Counted from the first letter of the stretch, positions 26,287-35,835 are shown. The stretch is DNA of 64,000 nt from an uncultured Mediterraneibacter sp. (GCF_934309415.1 NZ_CAKRDI010000017.1:1-64000); one strand, 5' to 3'. Notes: a model not told the origin generated them from the sequence alone. Numbers and translations: made by a program.

Positions 26287-27605
26287 AGCAATTCTCCTAT
26301 CAAATCATAATCCAGAGCTCCGGTCACTTTCACTCTCGCAAAATCTCCGGAGATCAGTTCCTCATCTGTGTTGATAAAGATCAGACCGTCTACATTCGGC
26401 GCATCTCTGTAAGTACGCCCCACATATGCGTTCTCATCTGCCACTTTACCTTCAATCATAACCAGCACCTCTCTGCCGATCATGCTCTCAGCTTTATCGA
26501 ATGCAATTTCCTGCTGTAGTTCCATGATATCAGCCTGTCTGTCTTTTTTCACTTCTTCATCGATCTGATCCGGCATGGTTGCGGCCGGTGTATCTTCTTC
26601 CGGTGAATAAGTAAATGCACCCAGACGGTCGAATTCCATCTCATCTACAAACTCCATCAGTTCCTCATGCTGTTCCTGTGTCTCTCCCGGGAATCCTGTG
26701 ATCAGTGTGGTACGCAGACAGATATCCGGGATCTCATTACGTAGCTTTGTCACAATGTCGATCAGTTCCTGTTTGGAAGTTCTACGTCCCATTCTCTTCA
26801 GGATCGTATCATTGGCATGCTGGATCGGAAGGTCCAGATAGTGACAGACTTTCGGTTCTTCTTTCATCACCTGGATCAGTTCATCTGTAATCTCTTCCGG
26901 ATAGCAGTAAAGAATACGGATCCAGCGGATTCCACTGATCTTACAGAGTTCTTTGACCAGTTTATGCAGCGATTTTTCTCCATAAATATCCTTGCCGTAC
27001 AGAGTTGTCTCCTGCGCTACAAGGATCAGCTCCTTCACGCCCTGCTCTGCAAGCTCTGTCGCTTCTTTGATCAGACGTTCCATCGGAACGCTTCTGAAAT
27101 TTCCTCTGATCTTTGGAATGATGCAGTAAGTACAGTGTTTATCGCATCCTTCTGCAATCTTAAGATAAGCAAAATGTCCACCTGTTGTCACAAGACGTTT
27201 TGTCTCCGGCATCGGAAGTGCCCCCAGGTCAGAAAGTATTACTTCATGATTTCCGGCAAGTGCAGCATCTACCGCATCCAGGATCTTGTCATAGGCAGTT
27301 GTTCCAAGAACTTCATCTACTTCCGGAATCTCATCCAGGATTTCCTGACGATAACGCTCTGCCATACATCCTGTTACGATCAGTGCTTTTGCCTTTCCTT
27401 CTTTTTTCAGCTCTGCCATATCAAGAATATTCTGAATACTCTCTTCTTTGGCATCATGAATGAAACAGCAGGTATTGATCACAATGATATCTGCTTCCTG
27501 CTCATCATCTGTCATTTCGTATCCTCTGGATGCAAGTAATCCCAGCATTACTTCTGTATCTACCAGGTTCTTGTCACACCCAAGGGAGATGAAAAGTATT
27601 TTCAT
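26283..27605 (-). CDS. rimO: Ribosomal protein S12 methylthiotransferase
   Basis: It is a radical SAM enzyme that adds a methylthio group to an Asp of ribosomal protein S12. Three domains are seen: N-terminal UPF0004 with cluster Cys (SLGCDKNLVDTEVMLG, NTCCFIHDAKEES, VTGCMAERY), radical SAM with CDKHCTYCIIP, and a C-terminal TRAM domain. The 440-residue length is normal. NLVDTEVMLG, in contrast to the MiaB form, supports RimO. It is the first gene of the three-gene operon. Confidence 0.95.
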   Translation of the reverse strand: MKILFISLGCDKNLVDTEVMLGLLASRGYEMTDDEQEADIIVINTCCFIHDAKEESIQNILDMAELKKEGKAKALIVTGCMAERYRQEILDEIPEVDEVLGTTAYDKILDAVDAALAGNHEVILSDLGALPMPETKRLVTTGGHFAYLKIAEGCDKHCTYCIIPKIRGNFRSVPMERLIKEATELAEQGVKELILVAQETTLYGKDIYGEKSLHKLVKELCKISGIRWIRILYCYPEEITDELIQVMKEEPKVCHYLDLPIQHANDTILKRMGRRTSKQELIDIVTKLRNEIPDICLRTTLITGFPGETQEQHEELMEFVDEMEFDRLGAFTYSPEEDTPAATMPDQIDEEVKKDRQADIMELQQEIAFDKAESMIGREVLVMIEGKVADENAYVGRTYRDAPNVDGLIFINTDEELISGDFARVKVTGALDYDLIGELL

Positions 27606-27725
27606 ATAGTCTGTGTACTCCTTTATATTGTTTTCTACTATTTACAGCTGTAACGCAAATGTCAAAAGTAACATAAATATTATGTTGTCAAGCGGATATT
27701 CGCAATCCGCTTCGCTACTTGCTCA
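27606..27725. other. Intergenic stretch before family D repeat
   Basis: Only an AT-rich leader for rimO and a short imperfect hairpin (GCGGATATTCGCAATCCGC, 27692-27710) are seen. Confidence 0.4.
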
Positions 27726-27847
27726 TAACCGAATAACTGCTCCGCAGTTTATCAGAAGGAGCTTGCACTCCTCCTGATACAAGCAAGTCCCCACCCACTG
27801 CTTATTGCTTTTCGCAATTGAAGCAGGGGACTTACTTGATTCGGTTA
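27726..27847. repeat. Family D palindromic repeat, complete copy
   Basis: It is bounded by TAACCGAAT (27726-27734) and ATTCGGTTA (27839-27847). The right 96 bases match window positions 1-96 almost exactly. After it, a degenerate family A hairpin (GTTGCTGTTTACC...GGTTATCTGTGAACGGTAAC) fills about 27858-27896. Confidence 0.85.
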
Positions 27848-27986
27848 AACAACGAGATGCGTTGCTGTTTACCGTTGGTTATCTGTGAACGGTAACACAT
27901 AAACAAAGCAGATACCACCTGTGCATCTGCCCTGTCTGACCCATGTTCACTTTTCGGCAAACCGGCATCCGCGCTCCAGAATCATC

Positions 27987-28235
27987 TTATTCTTCTGTCT
28001 CTGCGTCTTCCGGTAAAATCTTCAGCTTACCTTCATTCAGCTCCTGAATTGCGATAGAGAGCGGTTTGTCACCATTCTTTGCAGGAACCAGCGGAAGTTC
28101 TCCGGCGATCAGCTGTCTCGCACGCTTGGATGTTGCCATAACGATGGAATAACGACTGTTTACTACCTTGGAATCTCCCTCTTCAACGTCTTGGTTTACT
28201 ACTTTCATCAGGTCTGTATAAGATGGATGCAGCAT
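27987..28235 (-). CDS. rpoZ: RNA polymerase omega subunit
   Basis: It is a small accessory subunit that helps assemble RNA polymerase. The 82 residues carry the omega pattern SRYSIVMATSKRARQLIAGE, then KPLSIAIQELNEGKLKI. It lies three bases after gmk, an arrangement found widely in bacteria. Confidence 0.93.
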   Translation of the reverse strand: MLHPSYTDLMKVVNQDVEEGDSKVVNSRYSIVMATSKRARQLIAGELPLVPAKNGDKPLSIAIQELNEGKLKILPEDAETEE

Positions 28236-28238
28236 AAT

Positions 28239-28871
28239 TTATTCTCCTTTCAAACTGTTCAAATCTTCTTTAATTTTCTTTATAAATTCCGCATTACGGG
28301 AACTTCTGCGGTGCTCACTACGGATGATCCGATGCATCTCCTCCACGCAGCGGTCAAGCTCATCATTGATTACCAGATAATCATAACGATGCATCTCTTT
28401 CGCCTCTTCACATGCACGGTTCATTCTGGACTCGATTACCTCCATTGTCTCAGTTCCTCTTCCGATCAGGCGGGCTTTTAATTCAGCCGCAGTCGGAGGA
28501 GTCACAAAGAGTAACAATGTGTCCGGGAATGCTTCTTTTACTTTCAGAGCACCCTGAATCTCAATCTCAAGGATGACATCTTTTCCTTCATTCAGCTTCT
28601 CTTCCACATAGTCACGCGGTGTACCATAGTAATTTTCCACGTACTTAGCATACTCTATCAGCTCGCCGTTGGCAATCTTTTTTTCAAATTCTTCTGTAGT
28701 AAGGAAGAAATATTCTCTTCCGTGGGCCTCTCCCTTACGTGGTTCTCTCGTCGTTGCAGAGATAGAGAGTGCATAATCCTCCGGATATTTCTCAAGAAGC
28801 GCTTTCATCAGCGTTCCTTTTCCTGCACCGGAAAAACCTGACACAACAATCAAAATGCCTTTTTCATTCAT
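28239..28871 (-). CDS. gmk: Guanylate kinase
   Basis: It phosphorylates GMP to GDP with ATP in purine nucleotide synthesis. The P-loop is GFSGAGKGTLMKALL (about 11-25). The GMP-binding elements are TTREPRKGEAHGREYFFLT and NYYGTPRDYVEE, and the lid is IGRGTETMEVIESRM. The 210-residue length is normal. It lies between yicC and rpoZ. Confidence 0.96.
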   Translation of the reverse strand: MNEKGILIVVSGFSGAGKGTLMKALLEKYPEDYALSISATTREPRKGEAHGREYFFLTTEEFEKKIANGELIEYAKYVENYYGTPRDYVEEKLNEGKDVILEIEIQGALKVKEAFPDTLLLFVTPPTAAELKARLIGRGTETMEVIESRMNRACEEAKEMHRYDYLVINDELDRCVEEMHRIIRSEHRRSSRNAEFIKKIKEDLNSLKGE

Positions 28872-28891
28872 GACCTTTTCCTCCTACTTAT

Positions 28892-29776
28892 CTACTCAAT
28901 ATTCTGGATCTGTTCTCTGATCTTCTCGATCTCTGTCTTCAGTCCGATCGCAAGATTCGATACTTCCAGATCGTTCGCTTTCGAAAGAATCGTATTCGCC
29001 TCACGATTCATCTCCTGTGCAATAAAATCAAGCTTGCGTCCGATCCCTTCTGTCTCTTCCAGAGTAGAACGCATATGCTGGATATGACTCTTTAGTCTCA
29101 CGACCTCTTCATCTGTACAGATCTTATCTGCAAATACAATCACCTCTGCTGCGATCCTGCTGTCCTCGATCTGTGTATCCTCCAGCAGCTCTCTCATCTT
29201 TTCTTCCAGCTTGGCCCTATATTCTGCCACGATCTGCGGGGAACGTTCCTCCACAGCCGTCACCTGTTCTTCCAGAAAATCCAGCTTGGCAAGCAGGTCT
29301 TTTTTCAGATTCTCGCCCTCTGTAGTCCTTGTCTCAACAAACTGTGCAAATGCTCCTTCCAGAGCTTCTTTCAGTCCGTTCCACAGCTCTTCTTCATCTT
29401 CCGGCTGTTCTTCCATTGTAAACACTTCCGGGAAACGGGAAAGTGCTGATACATTCACATCATTCTTCAGGCCGAACTCTTCACTCATCTGCTGCAGATA
29501 TTTCACATATTCTGCTGCCACTGCCGCATTATACTTCACAGATACCTGTGACTGAGATGCATCTTCGTATGTAATAAAGATATCTACTTTTCCGCGGTTT
29601 GCGTAAGATTTTAAAAGTGTCCGGATCGATGTTTCAAAAAAATTAAGTTTCTTTGGCATACGGATGTTTACATCCAGATATCTGTGATTCACACTTTTAA
29701 GCTCTACCGTGAACTTCTTTGAATCCTTCTGGACTTCACATCTTCCAAACCCTGTCATGCTTTTGATCATAGTCAT
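28892..29776 (-). CDS. YicC-family endoribonuclease
   Basis: The 294-residue product is a YicC/YloC family protein, reported in other bacteria to be an RNase that acts on small and other RNAs. The N-terminal MIKSMTGFGRCEVQ and VELKSVNHRYLDVNIRMPKKL and the C-terminal REANTILSKANDLEVSNLAIGLK blocks are diagnostic. An ATG two codons inside is an alternative start. In many Firmicutes remA sits between yicC and gmk. Here the gap is only 20 bases, so remA is absent from this position. Confidence 0.93.
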   Translation of the reverse strand: MTMIKSMTGFGRCEVQKDSKKFTVELKSVNHRYLDVNIRMPKKLNFFETSIRTLLKSYANRGKVDIFITYEDASQSQVSVKYNAAVAAEYVKYLQQMSEEFGLKNDVNVSALSRFPEVFTMEEQPEDEEELWNGLKEALEGAFAQFVETRTTEGENLKKDLLAKLDFLEEQVTAVEERSPQIVAEYRAKLEEKMRELLEDTQIEDSRIAAEVIVFADKICTDEEVVRLKSHIQHMRSTLEETEGIGRKLDFIAQEMNREANTILSKANDLEVSNLAIGLKTEIEKIREQIQNIE

Positions 29777-29905
29777 TCATCCTCTGCTGTTAATTTATCA
29801 TTACTGTTCTCTCTCATGCAGTGAACAATAACAATTTATCATAAACTGTGTCCATAATCTTATTTATTATACCCCTATCCTGCCGTTTTGGTCAACAGGT
29901 CTTTT

Positions 29906-29934
29906 TTGATGTTTTTTTAATTCTGTGTTATAAT
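29906..29934 (+). promoter_or_regulatory. Extended -10 promoter of rqcH
   Basis: TTGATG (29906-29911), a 17-base spacer and TGTTATAAT (TATAAT at 29929-29934) face rqcH, leaving a leader of about 150 bases. A degenerate family A hairpin (about 29799-29833) lies behind it. Confidence 0.65.
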
Positions 29935-30091
29935 CATTTCATTACGTGCTATTTCTCTGAAAACACCATAATTATCGCTGTTCACAGACGTGCAGTGATT
30001 CATTATCAATTTGGAGGACACACGCCCCGGTCTGTTATTGGACCTATTATTTTTAAGACGATAATTAAATTGAACGAAATGAGGAAAAATT

Positions 30092-31831
30092 ATGGCATTT
30101 GACGGTATTGTCGTAGCAAATCTTGCTCACGAATTAAAGGAATCTCTGGTCAATGGCCGCATCGCAAAGATTGCACAGCCGGAGACCGATGAACTTCTTC
30201 TTACTATAAAAACACAGGAAGGACAGCGCAGACTCTCCATCTCTGCGGATGCTTCTCTTCCACTAATCTATCTGACCGGAACGAACAAACCAAGTCCGAT
30301 GACTGCGCCGAACTTCTGTATGCTTCTCCGCAAGCACATCGGCGGCGGACGTATTGTGGACATCTGGCAGCCGGGACTGGAACGTATTCTGCATTTTACG
30401 ATCGAACATCTGGATGAAATGGGCGACCTGTGCCGGAAAGATCTTGTTGTCGAGATCATGGGAAAACACAGTAACATCATCTTCTGTACCGAAGACGGAA
30501 AGATCATCGACAGTATCAAGCATGTCTCTGCACAGATGAGTTCCGTCCGGGAAGTCCTTCCGGGACGTGATTATTTTATTCCTGATACAATGAACAAACT
30601 AGATCCGCTGACTGTAACAGCAGAAGAATTTGCCACTCATCTTACAGAAAAGCCGATGCCGTTGGCAAAAGCGATCTACACCAGTTTTACCGGTATCAGT
30701 CCTGTGACGGCTGAAGAAATCTGTTCCCTTGCAGGCGTAGATTCTTCCATCCCGGCAAAGGATTATTCCGAAGATATTTTGCTGCATATTTATACGCAGT
30801 TTACAATTTATCTTTCTGCTGTAAAAGAACATAACTTCTCTCCTGCCATTTATTTTGACGGGAGAGAACCAAAAGAATTCTCGGCACTGCCGCTGACACA
30901 TTTTTCAAATTATACAAAGAAAGATTATAATACGATCTCCGAGGTACTGGAGACTTATTACTCCACCCGCAGCCAGCTCACAAGAATCCGTCAGAAATCG
31001 GTAGACCTGCGTCATGTAGTTCAGACTGCACTGGAGCGTAACCGTAAGAAATATGATCTTCAGCTCCGTCAGCTCAAAGATACAGAAAACAGAGACAAAT
31101 ACAAGGTTTACGGAGAACTGATCAACACTTACGGATATAACATGGAACCGGGTGCGAAGAAACTGGAAGCACTGAATTATTATACAAATGAAATGGTCTC
31201 CATCCCAATGGATCCGACCAAGACCGCTCAAGAAAATTCGCAGCGGTATTTTGCCAAATATAATAAGCAGAAACGTACTTTTGAAGCACTGACAGAGCTT
31301 TCTCAGGAAACATTAAATGAGATCAATTATCTGGAATCCATCCAGACTGCACTGGATATTGCACTGACTGAGGATGACCTGACAGAGATCAAAGAAGAGC
31401 TGGTGAATTCCGGTTATATTAAACGGAAATTTACAAAGAAAAAGGTGAAGATCAAAAACAAACCGCTCCATTATATTTCCAGTGACGGATATCACATTTA
31501 TGTCGGAAAGAACAATCTGCAGAATGATGAACTCACTTTCCATTTCGCAGTCGGAAATGACTGGTGGTTCCATGCTAAGAAAGCTCCGGGTTCTCACGTA
31601 ATTGTCAAGACAAACGGGGATGAGCTTCCGGACCGCACTTTTGAGGAAGCAGCACGACTTGCAGCCTATTATTCCAGCCAGCGCGGTTCCGATAAAGTGG
31701 AAATCGATTATGTCGAGAAAAAACAGGTGAAAAAGCCGGGTGGCGGAAAGCCTGGATTTGTTGTGTATTATACAAACTATTCCATGGTGATCGACAGCGA
31801 TATCAACGGATTGAAGGAATGTACGGACTAG
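30092..31831 (+). CDS. rqcH: Rqc2 homologue RqcH (NFACT protein)
   Basis: RqcH binds the split 50S subunit with a stalled nascent chain and drives C-terminal alanine tailing for degradation. The domains are NFACT-N (1 to about 180), helix-hairpin-helix (about 190-230), a long coiled coil (about 280-430), and NFACT-R with WWFHAKKAPGSHVIVKT. The acidic-Arg pair at 97-98 is Glu-Arg here; Asp-Arg is the form I recall for B. subtilis. The 579 residues fit. The TAG stop (31829-31831) is the first triplet of a family E end (TAGAGCGTGTCT). Confidence 0.94.
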   Translation: MAFDGIVVANLAHELKESLVNGRIAKIAQPETDELLLTIKTQEGQRRLSISADASLPLIYLTGTNKPSPMTAPNFCMLLRKHIGGGRIVDIWQPGLERILHFTIEHLDEMGDLCRKDLVVEIMGKHSNIIFCTEDGKIIDSIKHVSAQMSSVREVLPGRDYFIPDTMNKLDPLTVTAEEFATHLTEKPMPLAKAIYTSFTGISPVTAEEICSLAGVDSSIPAKDYSEDILLHIYTQFTIYLSAVKEHNFSPAIYFDGREPKEFSALPLTHFSNYTKKDYNTISEVLETYYSTRSQLTRIRQKSVDLRHVVQTALERNRKKYDLQLRQLKDTENRDKYKVYGELINTYGYNMEPGAKKLEALNYYTNEMVSIPMDPTKTAQENSQRYFAKYNKQKRTFEALTELSQETLNEINYLESIQTALDIALTEDDLTEIKEELVNSGYIKRKFTKKKVKIKNKPLHYISSDGYHIYVGKNNLQNDELTFHFAVGNDWWFHAKKAPGSHVIVKTNGDELPDRTFEEAARLAAYYSSQRGSDKVEIDYVEKKQVKKPGGGKPGFVVYYTNYSMVIDSDINGLKECTD

Positions 31832-31920
31832 AGCGTGTCTCCTCCTTCTCCGTTCCTTGTTTAAATAAAAGATGATTTTAAACTCAGAACAGAGAATAAC
31901 CCGACGGTTGGTATGACAGT

Positions 31921-32064
31921 GTTACTGTTCACTCCCATGTCAATCACTCCGCTGATTGGCATGGAGGATGCACGTATTGTCTTGAATGTATCTCGCCCAT
32001 CGCCAAAGGCGATTCTAAATGGCGAGATACGTTACTGTTTGCAGGGTTACCTGTGAACAGTAAC
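31921..32064. repeat. Family A element, subtype II, with target duplication
   Basis: The ends are GTTACTGTTCA and TGAACAGTAAC. The direct repeat TATGACAGT flanks it (31912-31920 and 32065-32073). The inner stems are the same as in the copy at 14484. Confidence 0.9.
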
Positions 32065-32165
32065 TATGACAGTTACTGTAGCAGTAGCTGTAGAGGAAGC
32101 TGCAACATCTGATGGATGATCGAGTTGTAAAATATGTTAAAAAGAATTTTTAATATTAAAAGATG

Positions 32166-32227
32166 AAAAGGTGGATTTAACAACTGCTGTACAAAAAACA
32201 CTGTTGTTAAATCCACCTTCTGTTTTT
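32166..32227 (+). terminator. Strong terminator of rqcH
   Basis: The 17-bp perfect stem AAGGTGGATTTAACAAC / GTTGTTAAATCCACCTT is followed by CTGTTTTTATT. It could also slow transcription from the lipoprotein side. Confidence 0.85.
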
Positions 32228-32296
32228 ATTATAATTTCATTCTCTCAAATATCACTATCAGAGTTTTATTTAAACGTCAATCCGTTCTTTCCAGGT

Positions 32297-32329
32297 GTTA
32301 CTGTTCACAGCATAGCTGTAAACAGCAAC
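32297..32329. repeat. Solo terminal hairpin of family A
   Basis: This 33-base hairpin, GTTACTGTTCACAGC...TAAACAGCAAC, equals one end module of family A without the rest. It lies just 3' of the lipoprotein stop codon. Confidence 0.7.
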
Positions 32330-32336
32330 CTTACAT

Positions 32337-33182
32337 TTACACTGCATTTTTTACTTCATCCGGCACCTGAATCTCTTCGACCTGATTGTAATCCGTAAAT
32401 TTCAATTCAATGGAATACAGATTCACTTTTGTTGTTTCTCCGAAGGAATCATACAATTCATTCAGCACATCACTCATATCCACAACAATCTTCGCCGGCA
32501 GCATTTCATCCTTATAAATATCGAAAATAACCGGTATCTGTAACTCCCGGATTGCTGTCTCATCCGGCAGCTCCACCAGATTGAAAGCCGTAACCATATC
32601 ACGCCCCAGCAGACCTATCAGCTCGCTTCCGCTTACATCTCCGTACATCTGGTAACATTCCACTCCGTCAACCTTCACAGTATCTTCAGACAGATGAAAG
32701 GATTCCATCGCTTTTCCTTCATGAGCAAAAATATTTCCGTCCACGCCAAGGTGATTCTCTTCATTGGAATCTGCCGCCTCTTTTGTCCACTTGCCATCCA
32801 TGCTGCTGTAGGTAACATATTTTCCGTCTTCTTCTGTCTGATATAATTCCAGATCCGCTGAAACTTTTGAATCTTTGATATTTACTGTCGCAGTTCCTTT
32901 TGCATGGCCTGCCGGCGGTTCCGTCGTATTCTCCGTATCAAGTTCCATGTTCACTTCCCGCAGATCCAGTACATCTGACATCTGGATCGCAAGCTCCACA
33001 TGGTTCGAGGAAGACGTCACCTTCAGCATATTTGCCGATGACTCCTGCAACAGTTTCTTCGGCGTCATTCCGCCAATGCATCCAGTCATCCCAAAGATGC
33101 TTCCTGCTGTCAGGGACAGCACTGCCAGAACTGCCCCTGCCTTTTTACAGTTTTTCACGAGTCTGTCTCTCATTTTTGTCAT
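32337..33182 (-). CDS. Lipoprotein with LolA-like/DUF6612-type domain
   Basis: The 281-residue protein has a basic N-terminus, a hydrophobic segment and a lipobox ending GMTGC (Cys35), so it should be anchored outside the membrane. The mature part is rich in beta-strand patterns with YVTYSSMDGKWTKE and VDGVECYQMYGDVSG, which recall the DUF6612/LppX-like lipoprotein fold. Function is unknown. It lies three bases after the DUF815 ATPase gene and probably shares its transcript. Confidence 0.8.
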   Translation of the reverse strand: MTKMRDRLVKNCKKAGAVLAVLSLTAGSIFGMTGCIGGMTPKKLLQESSANMLKVTSSSNHVELAIQMSDVLDLREVNMELDTENTTEPPAGHAKGTATVNIKDSKVSADLELYQTEEDGKYVTYSSMDGKWTKEAADSNEENHLGVDGNIFAHEGKAMESFHLSEDTVKVDGVECYQMYGDVSGSELIGLLGRDMVTAFNLVELPDETAIRELQIPVIFDIYKDEMLPAKIVVDMSDVLNELYDSFGETTKVNLYSIELKFTDYNQVEEIQVPDEVKNAV

Positions 33183-33185
33183 AGA

Positions 33186-34478
33186 CTACTCCTGTCCTGC
33201 AAGATAATCGATAAACTGCTGCGCGGTTCTTCCGGAAAGTCCGCCGTGAGATAATTCCCACTTGTTTGCTTCCAGGAGCAGCTGCTCTTCCGGAAGATGG
33301 ATTCCGTTCTTTTCTGCCAGCACACGCACGATTTCCTGGAATGCTTTCTTGTCTGGTGAACCGAAATAGATCGTTACACCAAAACGTGCTACCAGTGACA
33401 GTTTTTCCTGTACGGTATCATTTGTATGCATATCCTCGTCACGATCCTGTTTATCCTTGAATGTCTCACGGATCAGGTGACGGCGGTTGGATGTGGCATA
33501 GATCAGCACATTCTCCGGTTTCTTCTCAAGTCCGCCTTCAATGACCGCTTTCAGATATTTATATTCAATCTCAAATTCTTCAAAGGAAAGGTCATCCATA
33601 TAAATAATAAACTTATAATTTCTGTTCTTGATCTGTGCGATCACATCGTTCAGATCCTGGAACTGATGCTTGTACACCTCGATCATACGCAGTCCCTGAT
33701 CATAATACTGGTTCAGGATCGCCTTGATGGAAGAAGATTTACCGGTTCCTGCATCTCCAAACAGAAGACAGTTATTTGCTTTCTTTCCTTCTACAAATGC
33801 TTTTGTATTGTCAATCAGCTTTTTCTTCGCTGCTTCGTATCCAACCAGATCATCCAGATGTACATGCGCAATGTTTGTGATCGGCACGATCTCCACATCC
33901 TCATGCTCCGGATGTTCAATACGGAATGCCTTATGAAGTCCTAATTTACCTACACCGAATTCCTTGTAGAACTGAGTCAGGATTTTCTTGAACTCTTCTG
34001 CGTCTTTTGCCGCACCAAGATCACGGCTCAGATCACAGATACGGTCTCTGATTCTGCGGTTGAAGATCTTTCCGCCGATATTGCATTTCTTATAATCCAT
34101 CATGATCTGGAAGCAAGATGCATCCAGGTTCTTCTCAAGTTCTGCAAAATCATAGTCGAACATCTCCTTAAAAATCTCACAGTCATGCAGTGCAATATCG
34201 TTAATGCTTCCCTCTACTTCACCGACGATCTCACAGGAAGTACTGTATGCATTCTCATCGCTTGCAAGAAGAAATGTCAGATAGGTATGCCACAGATTCC
34301 CTTCAAATCCATGTCCCACAGACAGTTCCAGAAGCTGATTTGCACAGTCAAAGAGAAGGCCTCTGAGATCTTCTTTATTGTAATATTCGCTTTCATAGTT
34401 ATCAATCAGAAATGTGATGTCATTCAGTATGTCTCCATATTCCATGTTCTTGTATAACATCAATTCATTTGTACGCAT
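33186..34478 (-). CDS. DUF815-family AAA+ ATPase
   Basis: The 430-residue protein has a roughly 200-residue N-terminal region of unknown fold, then an AAA+ domain: LLFGDAGTGKSSSIKA (Walker A, about 240), FIIYMDDLSFEEFE (Walker B) and ATSNRRHLIRE (sensor 1). The family is common in Clostridia and lacks an assigned role. It lies downstream of pheA, separated by a family E remnant, and upstream of the lipoprotein gene. Neither neighbour explains it. Confidence 0.88.
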   Translation of the reverse strand: MRTNELMLYKNMEYGDILNDITFLIDNYESEYYNKEDLRGLLFDCANQLLELSVGHGFEGNLWHTYLTFLLASDENAYSTSCEIVGEVEGSINDIALHDCEIFKEMFDYDFAELEKNLDASCFQIMMDYKKCNIGGKIFNRRIRDRICDLSRDLGAAKDAEEFKKILTQFYKEFGVGKLGLHKAFRIEHPEHEDVEIVPITNIAHVHLDDLVGYEAAKKKLIDNTKAFVEGKKANNCLLFGDAGTGKSSSIKAILNQYYDQGLRMIEVYKHQFQDLNDVIAQIKNRNYKFIIYMDDLSFEEFEIEYKYLKAVIEGGLEKKPENVLIYATSNRRHLIRETFKDKQDRDEDMHTNDTVQEKLSLVARFGVTIYFGSPDKKAFQEIVRVLAEKNGIHLPEEQLLLEANKWELSHGGLSGRTAQQFIDYLAGQE

Positions 34479-34507
34479 TTTAAAACCTCATTTCATTATA
34501 AAAAATT

Positions 34508-34569
34508 AGAACATCTTTCTGCAAAATACACCTCACAATTTGCAGAAAGCATTTTTAAGACACACTCTA
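34508..34569. repeat. Partial family E repeat; supplies the pheA stop
   Basis: It contains ATCTTTCTGCAAAATACACC and ends GCATTTTTAAGACACACTCTA. The terminal CTA, read on the minus strand, is the TAG stop of pheA. Confidence 0.75.
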
Positions 34570-35715
34570 AAGCTGCCCATCCATCGAGAAATTTCCAAGG
34601 ATTCTCAGATTTCTTGCTTCTTCTCTGAGTCCGCGGATTGCATTCTTCACAGCCGGATCTTCCAGGTTGCCGTCAAATTCTACGAAGAATCTGTACTCCC
34701 ACTGTTTTCCTTCCACCGGACGGGATTCGATCTTTGTCATATTCAGATTATTGTAAATAAAGTGTGAAAGAATATTGTAAAGAGATCCGCTCTCGTGAGG
34801 GAGTTCAAATTCAATACTGATCTTAGAAGCATTCTTCAAAAATACTTTCTGGTTTGTAACCACGATAAAACGGGTGCAGTTGTCATTTTCATCATTGATT
34901 CCATCCACCAGGATCTCCAGACCGTGGAGTTTTGCTGCAAGCGCACTGCAGACAGCCGCCTGTGTCTTATCCTGCTCATCCAGCACTTTCTTGGCAGCGA
35001 TCGCTGTATTTACCACACTGATTCTCTGCCAGTCGGAATGATCATCCAGAAAATGTGTCGTCTGCATCAGTGCTTCCGCCTTGGAATACACTGTCTTTAT
35101 ATCTGTAAGCTTTGTGCCCGGAAGTCCGGATAAAGTATGGACAACCGGAAGGATTGTCTCTGCTACGATATAATTTTCAAACTCATCGAGCAGATCATAC
35201 ATCTCATTCACCGGACCGGCGGAAGAATTCTCGATCGGAAGGACAGCATAATCCGCCGCGCCCTCTTCGATTGCTTCCATTGCATCGCGGAATGTACGCA
35301 CGTGGAAACTGTTGACATCTTCCCCAAAGAACTGAATCATGGCAGCCTGACTGTAGGCTCCTTCAGTTCCCTGAAATACAACTCTCGCCTTTTCCTTTTC
35401 AAGGGAATCAATCCGGATAAACGGAAGTCTTCCAAGTGCTCCTGCTTCCACCAGTTTCTGATACTGCAATTTTCTGCTCATAGACATGAGCTGGGAATAC
35501 AGTTCCTTAATTCCCATCTTATTAAAATCACCCTGTACTTTGGACGCCACATCCACCAGTTTGTCCTTCTCTCTCTGACGGTCATAGACTTTGCGTCCGG
35601 CTTTTACTTTATATTCACCTACCTGTTGGCAGACATTCATTCTCATCTGAAATAATTCAGCCATACGATTGTCAATCTCATCCAGCTGAACTCTAAGTTC
35701 TTCCAGTGTTGCCAT
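34567..35715 (-). CDS. pheA: Chorismate mutase / prephenate dehydratase (P-protein)
   Basis: It is a bifunctional enzyme of phenylalanine synthesis that converts chorismate to phenylpyruvate. The N-terminal chorismate mutase helices (1 to about 90) begin LEELRVQLDEIDNRMAELF. The prephenate dehydratase domain starts VVFQGTEGAYSQAAM and includes the catalytic NCTRFIVV. The C-terminal ACT domain (HESGSLYNILSHF, IESRPVEGKQWEY) gives Phe feedback inhibition. The 382-residue length is normal. The TAG stop is the end triplet of a family E repeat. DAHP synthase for the same pathway lies at 38.7 kb. Confidence 0.96.
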   Translation of the reverse strand: MATLEELRVQLDEIDNRMAELFQMRMNVCQQVGEYKVKAGRKVYDRQREKDKLVDVASKVQGDFNKMGIKELYSQLMSMSRKLQYQKLVEAGALGRLPFIRIDSLEKEKARVVFQGTEGAYSQAAMIQFFGEDVNSFHVRTFRDAMEAIEEGAADYAVLPIENSSAGPVNEMYDLLDEFENYIVAETILPVVHTLSGLPGTKLTDIKTVYSKAEALMQTTHFLDDHSDWQRISVVNTAIAAKKVLDEQDKTQAAVCSALAAKLHGLEILVDGINDENDNCTRFIVVTNQKVFLKNASKISIEFELPHESGSLYNILSHFIYNNLNMTKIESRPVEGKQWEYRFFVEFDGNLEDPAVKNAIRGLREEARNLRILGNFSMDGQL

Positions 35716-35746
35716 ATCTTACTTCTCCTTTGCACATACTGCCTGT

Positions 35747-35835
35747 TAGAGCGTGTCTGAATAATCACTCCTGCAATCTACATACCCCACTTTGCGGGAG
35801 ATGTCTTGCAGAAAGCATTTTTCAGACACGCTCTA
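35747..35835. repeat. Family E element with perfect 15-bp terminal inverted repeats
   Basis: TAGAGCGTGTCTGAA at the left and TTCAGACACGCTCTA at the right are exact inverted repeats around an 89-base unit. No clear target duplication is seen. It defines the family ends used elsewhere in this annotation. Confidence 0.9.
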
